Positions 12,013-27,000 of a DNA stretch of 64,000 bases are shown here, piece by piece. The notes beneath the pieces are model-generated. The model made no database searches. It worked only from the letters and a program-made list of their open reading frames with translations, and was not told the origin of the DNA. The stretch spans positions 19,344,001 to 19,408,000 of the forward strand of contig CM034548.1 in the NCBI GenBank assembly GCA_020055645.1, in the 5' to 3' direction. Within the stretch, counting starts at the first letter, position 1. Each line of letters opens with the position of its first letter. Origin of the DNA: Tomocerus qinae (taxonomy: Eukaryota; Arthropoda; Collembola; Entomobryomorpha; Tomoceridae). Position numbers and translations under genes: made by a program.

Positions 12013-15000
12013 CTGCAAATACAAAACCCCTTTACTTTTTCATTCCGACTCAAATTATTCTCATCCTTCTCTGATTTTCCTGGACTAATCCCACTACCAA
12101 AGGCATCACTAAATCATAACGCACCAACTTCATTACAATTGTCAACAGATTCTCTTCATGCATGACAACTTCACTTATTCATTACAATTCATTATTAAAC
12201 CTTTGTCTACACTCTTCACTCATCTCCGCTCTCTATCTATCTAAATAGATCCCATATTGACGGAGCCAACTGTCTGAAGACAAAACTTTGTATTAAATAA
12301 ATACACAAAACTTCCTTCTTTCAATTATTCAGTCTCAAAAGCCTGGGAAATAACAACTCGCTAACTATACACTCCACTAATACTACTTTTTATACTTTTA
12401 TATACAACTTATAACTATAATATGCTCTATGTATATATATGCCTTGTAATAATAGTAGAGTATATACCTATCCTGATGCCCAGAAAAAGGTAATTAGTGG
12501 AATTAGTTAATACATAATTATAAGTGTGATATAAGAACAGAAATGGATACGTACACTCACTTTGCGCAGCAGTTCTCGTCGGTTGAGAACTAATGGACTT
12601 GGAAGGCTGCTTCCGCTTTCTCCGCATCGTTTTACTTCCCGTAGATTCACCTGATTCGTCGCTAGCAATGCTTCCCTATTAAAATTACAAAACAGCCTCA
12701 GTTAGCATCTCCTGTGGAATTGATCTTTAAAATTGAGCATGGAGGAGAGATTCATTTTCAGGTGGCTTAATTACTTCATTGTCATCATAGTCATCCTCCA
12801 CATCTTCAAAGAAGTCGTCCTCATTATCAGAGTGAATCCTTGAAGCTGTGTTGCTAACAGTGAGGTCAAGTCCTTCCTCCATGCCATGCGAGCTACTTGA
12901 TTGTTGGCCTATGAATGGTAGCACCGGGAATTTATCTTTATGCAGCTCAAGCAATCGTTGATGCAGTAGCAGACGAAATTGTACAGGGTCAAACGGTTGC
13001 GAAGACATGGTTGTGTCTACAATAAATAAATACGCATTTATTTAAACGATCTCTAAATGCATCACCATTTATTTTGCATTATTATCACACAAAAAAACGT
13101 CTTTCGTTTTCACAAACAAAATGCATTAGTACTAGGTCCCCTCAATTTAAAAGGATGAATAGTAGTGATCTGAAAGAGCTTACCTTGAACAAGAGGGGAT
13201 GAGGTTTGTTGCTTTAGCCGCATTCTGTGATTGTGAAACCAATTTGTAATAGTTCTGGATGACAAGCCTAATTCTCTCGCCAAAAACTCTATAGCGGAAA
13301 CATTCGGGTATGGATCTAAAGCAAAAGCTAGTCTTAAAGCTTCCTTCTGCTCGTCCGAGAACAGTACCTGAACATAATATTAAAAAAGACAGTTAATAAA
13401 TCTTCCTCGATCCATCAATGAGGAGCTAGACATTTATTTGTGTAGACAGACACTTGGAATAAACACATTAGCCTTTTCCTATCAGGTGGCTTCCTGCCGT
13501 AGCTTTGACATGACACGACAGGTAGGATCAAATGCCGTCAATAGTTATTACATGCAGAGTGTTGAATCAAACTTACTCTTTGCTTTTTACTCGGAGGAGC
13601 GGCGGCACTGCTACCTGGGCTGTAGGAGTCATTAGGAGAATCATTGGAGTTATCAGATGACCCTTGAGCCCCCGATGCGTAAGCCTCCAATGGAGATGCA
13701 TTGTGAGGCAACCCGCGCTTTCTTTTGTTCGCCTCTCGTCTCTCGTTTTTCAAATGTTGAAGTCTTTCCACATTCAGAGGGTCGGCTAACCACAACTGCA
13801 TTCGGATAAATGGCTCTCTCCCTTTGATGGAGAGCATGTGCCAGGGTTTGGGTTTTGATAATAATTCGCTCACGGATCCTTGCGAGAGTCCGAGAACCAC
13901 TTCTCCAAATATCTAAAGACAATTAAGCCATTAGAAAAGGTGCGTAAATAAAGGAAAGAGCAATGAAAAAGGAGATGACAAGTCAATTGAAACGAACCTT
14001 TTGTCCAATGTTATTGGCGAGAAGGGCTTCTTTAATTTTTGTGGTGATAAGTTGCGTGTCAAGATCCTGAGTGAGTGCTGCCATTTCATAGACGCTGGGC
14101 TGTTGTGGTAAACCACCGGGAGTTGGTCGAGATAACATTACTGGGCTAGCAGCTGGTGCAATGTCTTTGGATGATGAGCTTGACCTCTTTATTAGATCGT
14201 GGCCCATCGGCAGGATATTTGTTTGTGGAGGAGGAATCGGCGGTGGAGGCGGTGGAAGTGGCAATGGAGATGTTTCCAGACTCTTTGGAAGTTCTGCTAT
14301 TTTGGAAGGGGCTTTCGCTGCAGTCACTGGGGCTATGTAAGAACATTCATCTTAATATTACGTACTTTTGTCAATTCTCTTTTTTAACCGATGCCACACC
14401 CATCATAAATTATAAAAGTAAGTGCTGTCTGTGAGCCAAGGAGATCAATTGCACAATCATCCCAATACTAACACCTGAAATAACTCCCGTTGACAACAAT
14501 CAAATGTGTTAGTAACACAGAAAAAGGAGTTTGACAATACTGCTGATTTCATGAATGGAGCAACTGGTAAACTACTTTAGTTAAGGGGTGTAGTGATATG
14601 CTAAGCAAACAGTAGATAGGTAAACACATAAAACTATCAAGAGGAGATAAGTATAAAGTGCTATTAATAGGTATTTACTTCTTAGGAGCTATGTATAACC
14701 ATCTAAATCTATTAAGGGGAAGAAGGGAGAAAGAAATGAATGAAAGTGGATGTATAATAATATAGAGTATACCTATTTAGTGCTGTCTGTATGTAGAAAT
14801 GAAACGTAACGGGAAGTTTAGAGAATCAGGGAGGATGACAGTGCAAAAGGAAAGATTTGGCTCACATGGCAGACAATGGTTGAGTGAGAGTAAGAGGCTT
14901 ACATGGATTTCCAGCGTAGCCGCCCGTTCTCATGAGTTTCTCCGGGGCGATTTTATACTGTGAGGCTACCAACTTGTGGACGGCATTTTCGTCCTCCAAG

Positions 15001-18000
15001 AACATTTTCATACGAATAAACGGTTCACGACCTTTCTGTGTTAGCATATGCCATGGTTTGGGTCGTGCCAAGAGATCACTTACAGATCCCTGAGATAAGC
15101 CCAGGACAGACTCTCCGAATAGTCGTTGCGAGATCGAGTACTGACTCAATTGTTCCTTTACCTGTTGATGAAATATCAGAAGGAATATAAGTGACTATGC
15201 ATTAGTGAGACACATTTTTCACACTTAACTACCTATCCGCCACTTCTCATCCACTTCACCGACTTCATCCAGTGGGTACGTACATATAGGGAAGTGGGAA
15301 ATAGTTGCACACACATACATTACTATCTCATGATACAGAATCGAGCAAAAAATAGAAATATAAGTCCATTACTTTACGGACCTTACGAACGATGTCTTCG
15401 GTATTGAGATTATTGTATTGGTCAAATTGTTGCTGAGTGATTGGGGGAAGAACAGCTTTAAGCGGACGCTGATTGGGAGACGACACGGAAGGTGCAGTCG
15501 GCTGTGACACAAAATATATTATTTTATAATAAATACATGACAAAAATAGTTACATAATTAATCTTATAAGGAAGATGGACATACTTGAGAAATGAGTGAG
15601 TTGGTAATGGAAGCCATTCGCTGAAGCGGAGAAGCGTTTGACGTGTCATCAGCTCCTGACGGGGGCAGAATGGAGTTGAGAGGAGACGCCGCACCCGAAT
15701 TGCTTTCACCACCTTTAGGCCTCACCAAAGAAAACGCGCTCCCCACATGCCTCATCACTTCGTTGCTCTCATCTTTGTCCAACTGTGCAAAAACAAATGA
15801 ACAAAGTCACGGACCATGAATAACTCATTGTCAGATCAGTAAACATCCATTAGTACATTAGGAAGAACAACAGACTACTCTAATCTACAACAGCCAAGTC
15901 AGATCACCAAATAAAATAAAACTTATCGGACACAAACACTCCAACCGACCAAAAAGTTTAGAGATTTTGGCTCTTCATACTCTTTTTCTAATATATATCA
16001 AACTAATATTTATTATCTTTACGGCAGTCACTTGCTTCCCCACTACTTATTTACTTAATCTGTCTATTCTTCAGTACTTCAGTCCTCCAATTCGTGTGCC
16101 TTCATTTGGAACACTAAACAATTTTCCTATGTCAGGCAAGTCCTATGTACCTGGAAAATATACTATATTACTACCACTACTGACGTGCTCTACACTTAAT
16201 ACTATAATACCTCACACAATCTTATTAACTCTAATTATTGGGCACAGATACTGATAAAAGATTCGCACATTCTCATTTACTCTGAATTACTAGATGTATA
16301 CTAATATTTATCGTCAGTGTTTAGGTACTTCGTATACTAGCTTCAATTCAAGTAGCTCTCTATCTCATCATATTTGTAGTATATACGTTACAGGGAGTGA
16401 GAATGGAAAATTTCTTCGATGAGTCTATTTCTCAATGTTTAGTGCAAAGATTTAACAGATATAAGACTAACTTGTATCTATAATAGTATACTCTTACTAG
16501 TTTAGATGTTTTACGGTGGGTGGAATGTTTTACCTTGTCTTCAGAGTCTGTGGTGTCCATCGGAGAGAGTCTTTTAGGCATGGAAAGATCTTGAGCGCCA
16601 CTAAGTCCGTTTGGAATAGGTGCACCTGGATGGAAGAGTGGAGGAGGGAAGTGAGACGGTGAACTGGACGAGGTGGAAGCTGCTAATTTGGCTAACTCTC
16701 GGTGGTAGGCATCAAGAGCCATCCTGATATCCTCCCGCTCCAGTAAAGAGCCACCAAACAAGTGTGGAAACAGCAAGCTGGAAAAAAATCAAAATCCGAT
16801 TATTTCATTGGGATATCATCAGAGGCGGGTGTTGGGTTTTTAAAACGGTCTAACTACCTGTATGCGTTTAGAGCTTAAGGTTTAGAGGCTCTTTTAATGT
16901 TTTTATTTATGTTCTTCACAAAACTGATTTTACATTGTATTTCCTTTCAGACGGAGAGGATAAAACTAATTTTTATGGATTAAATGCATTTTAATTGCTG
17001 ACAGGAACATGATTAGTGTAAGTTATTGTGTGGTTTGTGTATTTGATGGGATTAATGTTGTTATGCGGCAAGAGTTCCTGTACGCCTTAAAATTGTTACA
17101 AAAGCATTCTCACGTATTTTCATCCATCAGTCAATACGGAATTTTCTCACAGGTGTATCTGCTTTTTAATAATTCTAAATAATTCAGGATCTATGTAGAG
17201 ATTATTGTATTGTTCCTCGTATTGCGTGTGGGTATTTGCTTAAAGCATCACTTGCATTACTTTGCCGTGCTCTTCTTCTACATTGGTCATAATCGCATCA
17301 AATGGAAATTGTAAAATCGTAAAGCGTAGAGTTAGTGAAGTAATAAAACAAAAAAATGTGAATGCGTGCAACTTGCTTTACTCTTTTCGCTGTGGACCAT
17401 GGAGATTGAGCAGCTTATTGAGTTACGGCAAATATAAATGAAGGTGCTTATTGTTGCCAGCTATAGAATAATGAGCTATAATATATTTACTGTTCTCTGA
17501 ATAAAAATGTATGTGCACTCAATGAATAATATAAAATATAAAACTTCTCTACACAATTCTTCAACGTAGGTATTCCTACCTTAATCAGGATGCTAATGGC
17601 AAAAAATCTATTTTATTTGCTTATTTGTGTTTACAATACACAAAGTTAAATGTTGCAATATAATAATATACGTGGAGGCACGTAGTAGTACACTACAAAG
17701 GTTATCATGCCTAAATTAAGTAAAGCAATGTCCCTTTATATCCCACTGCTTTATTTGTGTGAATAATATCGCATATTACGAGTAGTTAGTACACCTACAC
17801 GTCGTTGATGGACAATAGCCATATTAAATAGGCATTGTGAATGCCCCTCCATAAAATAAAAGTATGACCAGACGACGAAGAGGACTAAATTGAGCATGAT
17901 GTGTGCCTATAAATTAAATACGGTGTGTAATACGCAGGCAGCTCCTAATAAAATGCTCTGCATAATATTATGTAAATTGTATACTAAATAGTAGATAAAG

Positions 18001-21000
18001 GCTTACCTCTGGAAGTGTTCTCTGGGTATTCTTGGGTCAGCATCTGGACTGCCGCCATGTGGCAATCTGATACCGACCAATTTGGCCAACTCCTCTTGGT
18101 AAATGCGAGCTACCTGTTCTTGAGAGATATCATCGTTTTCGTACTTCCTTAGCCTACGGTCACGACTGGAAGAGCCTGACGGGGAAGGAGGACATTGGCC
18201 GTTATTGCTACACCCGTTGTTGTTGCTCGCTGGAGATTTGCTACCCGCATTTTCATCACAAATGGAATCATGATTGCTCCCACTATTATTGGGATTGCTG
18301 TTTCGCTGCAGAGCCTGATTGGCTTCAGACAAAATATGAGCTATTCGATCTTCTGCTCCAGAGTCCTCGCAACGAAACGAGGAGGACAATGTGCCACTGC
18401 TTCCTTCCTTGCCTTCAACAACAGGAGAGAATAAACCATAGTAAGCCATATAAAAATCCACTCGGACTGGTCTTCACATGAGCAAGCTCACAAATCACAA
18501 TTATCTTATAATATATATACAGCTATAATATATGTACTCAATACTGTTATCATTTCTGCAGTAGTGAGTACATGCATTGCATAATATTGAATATTTTATA
18601 TAGTAATTTGATATATATTAGTCAACATTTTTATATTATTATTATTGCATGCATTTTAGAAGAAGGTATACCTACTATCTATGAGTGTATATTGTAGGTG
18701 AGCAATTGTACAGTGCTACCTCAATTATGACAGCTTGGTGTGTGCTATCGTTAACCATCCGCGTTTTGTACATTCCGTTCCATACCGTACTTTCTCACTA
18801 TCATCCTCATACCAAGATCATATTATTATTTTATAGTAGGACAGCAGAAAATAAAGATAACTTAGACTCTCTGCTATATCTACTAAATGACTAACATATA
18901 ATATTGCACCCCATTTAGACAAATGAGACACATTGAGGAGTACATCATAGGAGGAATGATATAATAATGAGTCCAGTGCAGAACCGTGAGTGAGCATAGC
19001 ATATCATTGTATACCTAAATAGTCATTGTTAAGAGTTTTCTTTATTTCCTCTGTTACACGATGTGAGTGGGAGGACAGGTAAGTTCGGTTAGGTAGTAGA
19101 TAGTAGTAGTTGGCTAAATAAATTATATTATGAAGTATGTAAACCATAAATGTTGCCTTGATTTGACGTGAGTTTTAGTGGAGCAGTTCATTACTCATAC
19201 TCGTGTGTGTTGTTACTTAGGAGAGATATTGATAGTCCATGAGATGTAAGTGAAGCAGTAATCATAATTGTAACAAGATTCTGATTGCACTCTTGAGTGA
19301 GTAGGAGCTACTAAAGTTGTGTGTTTATTATCAGTATCCTCCATAAGAGTACATAATAATGGAATTCGCACATCACATCAACAGATAAATAGTCATGCTT
19401 TATTTTTCCAAGGATTCGTTAAACTCAAATCAGTTCAAAGCAAGGAAAGTTTAATAGAGTCAGCAGAAAATGATTATAATTCCATGGGATGTGTAGGAAG
19501 CAGAACATCTAGTAACCGTGTGTAAACACATACCTACTATTTATTATTACGTGTTCTCATTTCTACCTCCTGCACTGACGATTGGGTTTTCTCTACTCTC
19601 TGCTAATTGTAGCTGCAATTGCAACTGTCTAATGGAGTGGTGGTATTTTATAAGCCAACTTCCACTCGCAATATTTACAACATTAAAACCATAAACATAA
19701 AAATATACGTTTTGTCTCAATTCACTAATCATCCTATGGTCAGACTACCTTTATTTGTCACGAATCTCATTCTATATTATATGGCAAAGTGATTCACATG
19801 GCCAAGCTCTCAACTAATTTTATTTACTTATAAATCTATTGGCCCTGTTATTACATCCGGAATGAACATTATATTGCTTTGGGAAAATCGCCTGACAATG
19901 AATTCAATATAATTATGATACATATCGGCACCCATGTACTATAATATACTATCCATATAGGTAGGTTTATTATGAATGCATGTGTAGATACATGCAGTAC
20001 TCCTTTGTATAAATTACTAATAAAATCGGCAATAAATACGTAAAGTAGGTAATGGTCCAGTAACAAGCTAAAGTAAAGCAAGGAAAGGCATAAAAACGAT
20101 ATGAAAAAGGGCAAATAAGCAAACGAAGTCAGCCTTCCTATTTCATGGCATGGGAATCGACAAATTTCATCTTTTCGTCCATGTATTTATACATTAAGTG
20201 CATTAGTAAGTAATTTTGTGTGTAGAGCAGTGTAGGTATTCTTTTATTGTATTAGGAGAGTGACGTGAGTATTGTATTGTAATGTAATTGTAATGCATTG
20301 TGGATATGTAGAGTAGTTGATATACACACATAATAATATATAAGTCGAATTGTGTGTGTGTGTGGAACTGAGAGAGTAATATGACGTTAACGGTCACACA
20401 AGAAGAAATCTGTAATAGCAATTGAATTGATAACAGTTTTTGTTGCTCGCGGAGGTTTGGAGTTATTACACAGGATTTCCGTTCCTGAACTGAACCAAAC
20501 CGATTTACCTAATCAAGATATATCCAGGAGATAATCCCAATAGAAAAAACTGATTTGCAGCTAGGAGGAAATGAACCTCAACCACTCGTACCTGCACAAT
20601 TTCCACTTGATGATTTTTCCCTGCTCACCTCACCAACAACGCTTGGCTCATGCTACTCTGTTTTTTACCGTCCGCCTCCACTCCATATACGTACTTACAC
20701 TATACTTTTATTTTACACACAACTCGCTTTATTGCTGGGCCACTATACTTTCTACCGTCTCCTCGGTTAGTTTGCTAGACCATGGTCACTATATTATTAT
20801 ACATTAGCAAACAACACTGCCCTGTATCAAAGTGGAATTAGGTATGTATGCGAGCGAGTGTTTTTTTCTTCTTGGAACGCCAAATGCATTGTGGCTATGG
20901 TATGGATGGGTGCCACATACATACAAATACTACTTAAATACAAGAACGTCTTGTAGGCTCGGCTGAACGATTGAGGCTTGAAGGCCCCTTATTTTAATTA

Positions 21001-24000
21001 GTGCTGATTACAAAATATACTCAATCTGAAGATCTCAACGAAAACTACTTTGCTCACATCAGTGGGCTTCTTACTTAGTGTTTGTATATTCCCTTTGCAA
21101 TTATTGGCATGGCGAGAGAGCAGAGCATAAGTATATCACGTCATATACACATCATAAAATCACTTGTATCAAAACCAAAAGTAAGTAAGGAGCGAAAGTC
21201 GACTGAGATCTAAAGAAAACTCAGCCAAATCCATTATTGGCTCCTGTTATGTGTATAGGTATACAATTGTATAGTTTTTGATGCACACACGCTGTGTGAT
21301 GCATTAGTTAGTCTTATCTCGTGTTTACCATACCACATATTTTATACATGTATTATTACTTATTGCACGTAGTTTATGGGGCTGAGGCTTAATTTGACTG
21401 CCCTGTATCCTGTATCGTATCTAATGTAGTTTTGATTTGGAACGTTATGTAATTACTACTGTAAATACGTTGTTGTTTTGCACAGTGCTTTCAATGTAAT
21501 GCTAATGTCTATTAAGCAAAGTTGGATTTAGTGCTATGGATTTGGCTTATCGTTACATTAACTATTGTTTGTGGTAGTTCTTCGTATTGTGTATGATATC
21601 ATATGATGTCTTGTATTCTATTGTAGCACTAAGTTGTAAGAGTTTCAGTTGACTTGATTTGACGGAGAGGTAATACGACGGCATGGCATCCTTAACTGGC
21701 TCAAGTGTAAGTAACTTATCTGCAGACAATGTACGGAATTCACTTCGCCCTTTTTGCCAGTAGACATGTGTGTGCTCAGCTATAATATTAGCATTACTTG
21801 TACATCCTCTCTCCTTATTTATATTAAGTATTCACAGCCAACAACTGATACAGTAGACTACACACAAACATGCAGATTACAGACTGATAATCAGTTTCAC
21901 AGTGCACTTATAACTTTTACACTGAATATATATATATATGAACATAGACATTGGTAATCTCCTAACTCGATCATCTTGCTCAGACCTCACTCGCGTTTAC
22001 TTTAGTTGAGTGCTGTTTATGCGAATATACCTAGCCTATGCTCCTGGTAATTGCAATAAGTACAGGCTAAAAGCGTTTTTCTAGTTCCTGTTGATATATT
22101 AGATACAAAGCTATGCAACTATTTATTTATCTACATAAATTCTAAGTACGATCCAGGATTTCCAATGAAATCTCTTGCTCTTTATACTATTAAACTACTA
22201 TACAGATAGATTGATAAAGCTAGAGAACATAAGCAGCAAAAGCCGTTTTTGCTCGTTCAAAATGTACATCTAAGACAAGACGCGTACAAATACTTACTCA
22301 GACTATAAAAAGAGAGCCAGGAGGAAACGAGCTAGTATTTTAACGATAAATCTAGTAATCTACTAGCTGCCGATACATACATACATATCATGCACTTTTT
22401 TTAACGAGAAAAGAGATAATTCCAAAATAGTAGGCACATGTTCTGGCGCTTAATAGTGAAGAAAATGCACTTGCATTGTTATGCAGAGGCCATGTAGTGT
22501 GTCCTATTAAGAGCTAGTAGTCGTCGACTGATTGTATTGTGTTCTTGGTTAATGTTCGTTGAGTTCTGAAGCAGAAAGGAAATGTTAGTTAAGTACCTAT
22601 GGATGTTTTGCTAACAATAATTTAAGAGATGCACACAATCCGATGGGGCAGAGATGCTAGAAATCCTAAATACAGATAAAACACAAGAGAATGCACTCGA
22701 TACGTAAGTAACTACTAACCAAACTAATAATCTACGTTACATCCATACGTAATGAATTTAGGTAGACTCTAGGCCTTCGTTCACAACTGACTGAACCCCA
22801 ACTGCAATTATCAGAATGCCCAGTCAGAGTCAGCTCACTAGTCAGCCAGCCATTTTACTAAAAACTACATCTTTTAGTACAACTAGGGTGGACTCGACTA
22901 GAACTGCATCGGTACGTGATAAAAATCGGATTCAAGTGAGAACAAGCACGTAAAAAATCTTGTACACTCAGCTAGTCTTCAGAGAAACTGATCATTATAC
23001 TTATTTATTGCTTATTGTTAGGTGTGCATATTCCCTATCTATTAAACGAGCTGGCGAGAAAAATGAGAGATGGATAGCGCCGGATGTTACACATACCCAT
23101 TTACATTTTAAGACTCTATTACGTTAATCCCATATAAAGACGGGAGCGTATACATTTACAGTAACTGCTCTTCTAACTTAAATCAATCCACAAAACTCTA
23201 TTGTAGTCTGATAAACCTTTTTGGTTCTTTAATTACCACATTACATAAGAGTTTGTTTATTACTATTACTACGATTTTCAAAATTGTATCTTCTTCTTAA
23301 AATATATATTTCATATAACTAGTGATAACAGAGGATGAGAAATCTTAATGTTTAGTGCTTTGCCCACCTCTATATAGTTCTACTAGTCTACCTCCACACA
23401 CTAAGTAATACAAAGTGTACCTACTAGTACTAGAAAGCGGCAAACAGCTAATTGTAGTTGTGTAATAATAAGCAATAGAATCCAGTCGGCAGGATTAATA
23501 TTAAGTACAACGTAGCAAGAAATGGTAACTAAAAAATATAACATGACTCGTATTAATATGTAATAATAATAATAATTGCGAGATAGATAGAATATAGTAG
23601 AAGTAATAGAAGTAGTAGGTTGATGAGTATTAGGGTAAGTATCAAGTTGAAAGAGTGAGAATAATAAGCAATGTCTTGTCTTTTGGTAAATACATAGCAT
23701 TGGGATATTAATCTAACGATAATGTGAGTCAAAGGAGTCGGATGGGAGAAGCGTCGTAGAGTTGTCTTAAAAAGAAAGTGTCGGTTCACCTTTTCCATGT
23801 AAGAGTGTAACTTATGACTCTCATAATGTCAAATGTTATTACTATCATATGAATATTATTATGACACAGTAATGGCTCTATAGTTTCTTTGCTTATGTTT
23901 GGTGGATGGAGTCTCGGAGCATTTGGTCAAGTGGAGTAAGTCTTCTGATAGAGAGACAGTGAAGTGACTTAAAGCTTCGTTAGTTAATAGGACTGAGAAG

Positions 24001-27000
24001 GAGCAGAGGAGCCAGACTCCTTACTTACAGATAATAATATTCTCATCTGCTATGCACACAAAAAAGGATATGATATTCCCCAGAGGGCCCCAGAGAGTTT
24101 TTTCCAAGTCGTTAAGTTGACTCATAACTATACTCTTTATGAGGATATTGTGTGTCCACCTTTAACTACCAAATTTACATTCAAAAGGGTTTGTCAAAGT
24201 TGCTCAACTTATGAGGCACAACTACAAGCCGAGGATGCCAATGAGAATGAAGAAGAAGCCAAGTTACCATCAAAAACTCCCATTTCAATAAATAACGATT
24301 ATCGCATCACAATCCCTCATGTAAATTACTCTTGATTGTACAATCCTCCGCAAACGTCAGTCAGTCACAGTCATTGCAATAGTAATGGTAATCGGAATGG
24401 CAATCCCATCATGTACAAGACGAGAGACTCACTCACCAAATCTTCATCTACCATTCGAAGGAAATACACAATAGAGCAGGCATAACAGCCATACAAAACA
24501 CTACATTACATTTATTATTGCACACAGACACTTGCAGATATCTCTTACCTCCTATGAACTCCCTTTATTACATTTCTATTTACCTATAATCTCAATCCAT
24601 TATTCCCGGATGACCGCTGCCGTTAGACTAAGGTCTAATCGTAAGCTCATAATATTACACCAGTACTAATCATCATAATGTAACCACTGATCTTGTGAAT
24701 ATGTGAACTCCCTCAAATACTATCTACCCATACCCACCTGGCAATGAACAGTGAAATCCATAATATTATACTACTACTACTAATATGCAGATTAGAATTA
24801 GTGTACCTAGTATAGTATATAGAGTGTTGGTGGGAAGTCTTAGCTATTGGCTTATCGTTAAAACTTAAAAGTCACAGATATTATTTGCCTTTCTTGTGAG
24901 TGTGTGTATAGTGATGCATTGTCACGTAAGGCAATACACAAATAAATTAGGTAGGTAGAACTCTTGTACCTCATCACAAACAGCGTCATGCATTACAAAA
25001 CTATTAAACGTACAGATATCCACATAAGCCAAATGAATCTGGCTAAACGACCATTACAGATGCTCATGTAGCATTTTCTCACTAATCTTTAATAATTCTC
25101 AAAGATTTCAGGGAATGATAGAGTGTGTCTTTCTATGGCTCGTACAATAGGACTGGCCATTATATTGACTGCACTGTGATGCTCACTGGTTAATTTACAA
25201 CGTCTGACTACAAACTAGTACGTATCTGTATTTAACTACTTGTTCATCTGTGCAGGATAGGAGGCTGGATAGATTCCCAGGATAAACAAGACAATAAGCT
25301 ACACATCAAGACAGGACAGAAAAGAAAAACACTTAACTATTCTTCCCAGTCAGTGACTCCCTACATTGCATTGGGCTATTAGAGCACAATCACACATCCA
25401 TAAATACATTCTCCGTTCGTACCTACATCTAGTTAACTACTCAAACTCACATTGCTACGAGAGCATGTAGTCTCTTTTAGTTATGCCCAACCTGAGTCTA
25501 TCTTACTTATTATTACCCATCTAAGCACAAAAACTTGAATGACAATTGCATAATACAAAGAATCTCCGTTTATTGCCTCCATAATAATACTACTTAATTA
25601 TTAATATATTTTGGAGTCAAAAAAGAGAGAATTGGTTTTTTCTTCTGTATTAGGGGAAGTCGTAATAATTCAAGAGGATAAATTAGTTGGTACAACTAAA
25701 TATGTACAAGGTGAATGGATCACATTAATATATTATGATTATTGCAGATAGGTGTAAGTATGTCTTATTAGGCCTTATCAGAATAAACGTATATGCACTC
25801 GCACTTAATGTTATGATGAGGATATGCTTAATGGTGAGTGAGTAAGTGAAGTGGAGTGAATTGAGTGAGAGTATTGCACAGATATCTCTCAGGTACTAAT
25901 GAGCCGCCTCCTCTATGATCCATTCATATCATCTGTAATAATGCTTCCATGTTTCTCTCAAATCTACAGATTACAAGGATACAGCCATAAAGGAGTAATT
26001 CCCGAAAAGAGTTAGCGTCAGTCTAGCAAGAAATACAAGCGATTACGAGACCATCATGGACCATAGTCAGGTTCATAATGCAGAGGTTCATGCAGCGGCA
26101 AAACAAACGTATTCCGCCCAAGGAGCCGCATCATCCACTCCCACCTCACAAGACCATCCTTTATTCTTCATAGACTCTCGACTCCTGCCTATTATAGCAA
26201 CCAATACCTATTCTATTTCCCCATCATCATCTTCATCGTCCTGGTCCATCTCATTCTCTGCTGCCCCGATCTATGCACTCCACTTCACCAGAGACTCACT
26301 CACTCACTCTTCAATTCCTAAGGAGCAATCTGCTCACCTGCCTGCACACACAACTAAACGCTCTTCTTGATCAAGATCAATAACAATAACAACCAAATAC
26401 TACTACTCTCCTATCATTTACACTCCCCTTCCCCTTCTATCTCCAACCACTCTCTCCACATTCATCTTCAATTATCATCCCTACTAACTACAACTAACTA
26501 GGTACTACTATTTAATCACCGTGTAACTATCATTTCTTACCTACAACCCAAATGCACATTATATACAAATGAAGTTGACATTTTCTGGATTTCCTAAATT
26601 TATTTATACAGCCCTACAATAGAGAATCAGTAAAAATTAGTAGATAATGAATATATATATAAAGATATAAAATGTAATAGAAATAGAACGAGCAAGTAGC
26701 CAAAAGCTACCACGCACCAGGCAGACGAGTCAACGAATGCAAATAGCCATAGCGATGCCAGTCGTTCAAGTCAAACCATTCAATTCAAAACGCCATTCCA
26801 CACAATCTCATCTCTTTACCTGTCTTCATAACTTCTTCATTCTCTTTGCTTTATACGGTTCTATGTAATATTTATATGTACACATATTTTCAACAATTGC
26901 AATGATATAGATACCCATGCACCTGTGTACTTAGCCTATACCTATGTTATATGCATGTAGTCTATATTATGCATGTATGCATATAGTAGATAGGGTATGT

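Noticed and set aside
13653-13922. Minus-strand 89-codon frame over exon 11 in a different frame
   Set aside because: The frame reading [12 protein letters not shown] is the real one; this is a shadow.
14156-14434. Plus-strand frames over exon 10
   Set aside because: They are antisense shadows of the proline/serine linker; no independent support.
26056-26370. 104-codon plus-strand frame in intron 4 with a Ser run
   Set aside because: The Ser run comes from a TCA/TCT microsatellite-like stretch; no conserved domain and no splice partner in the gene.
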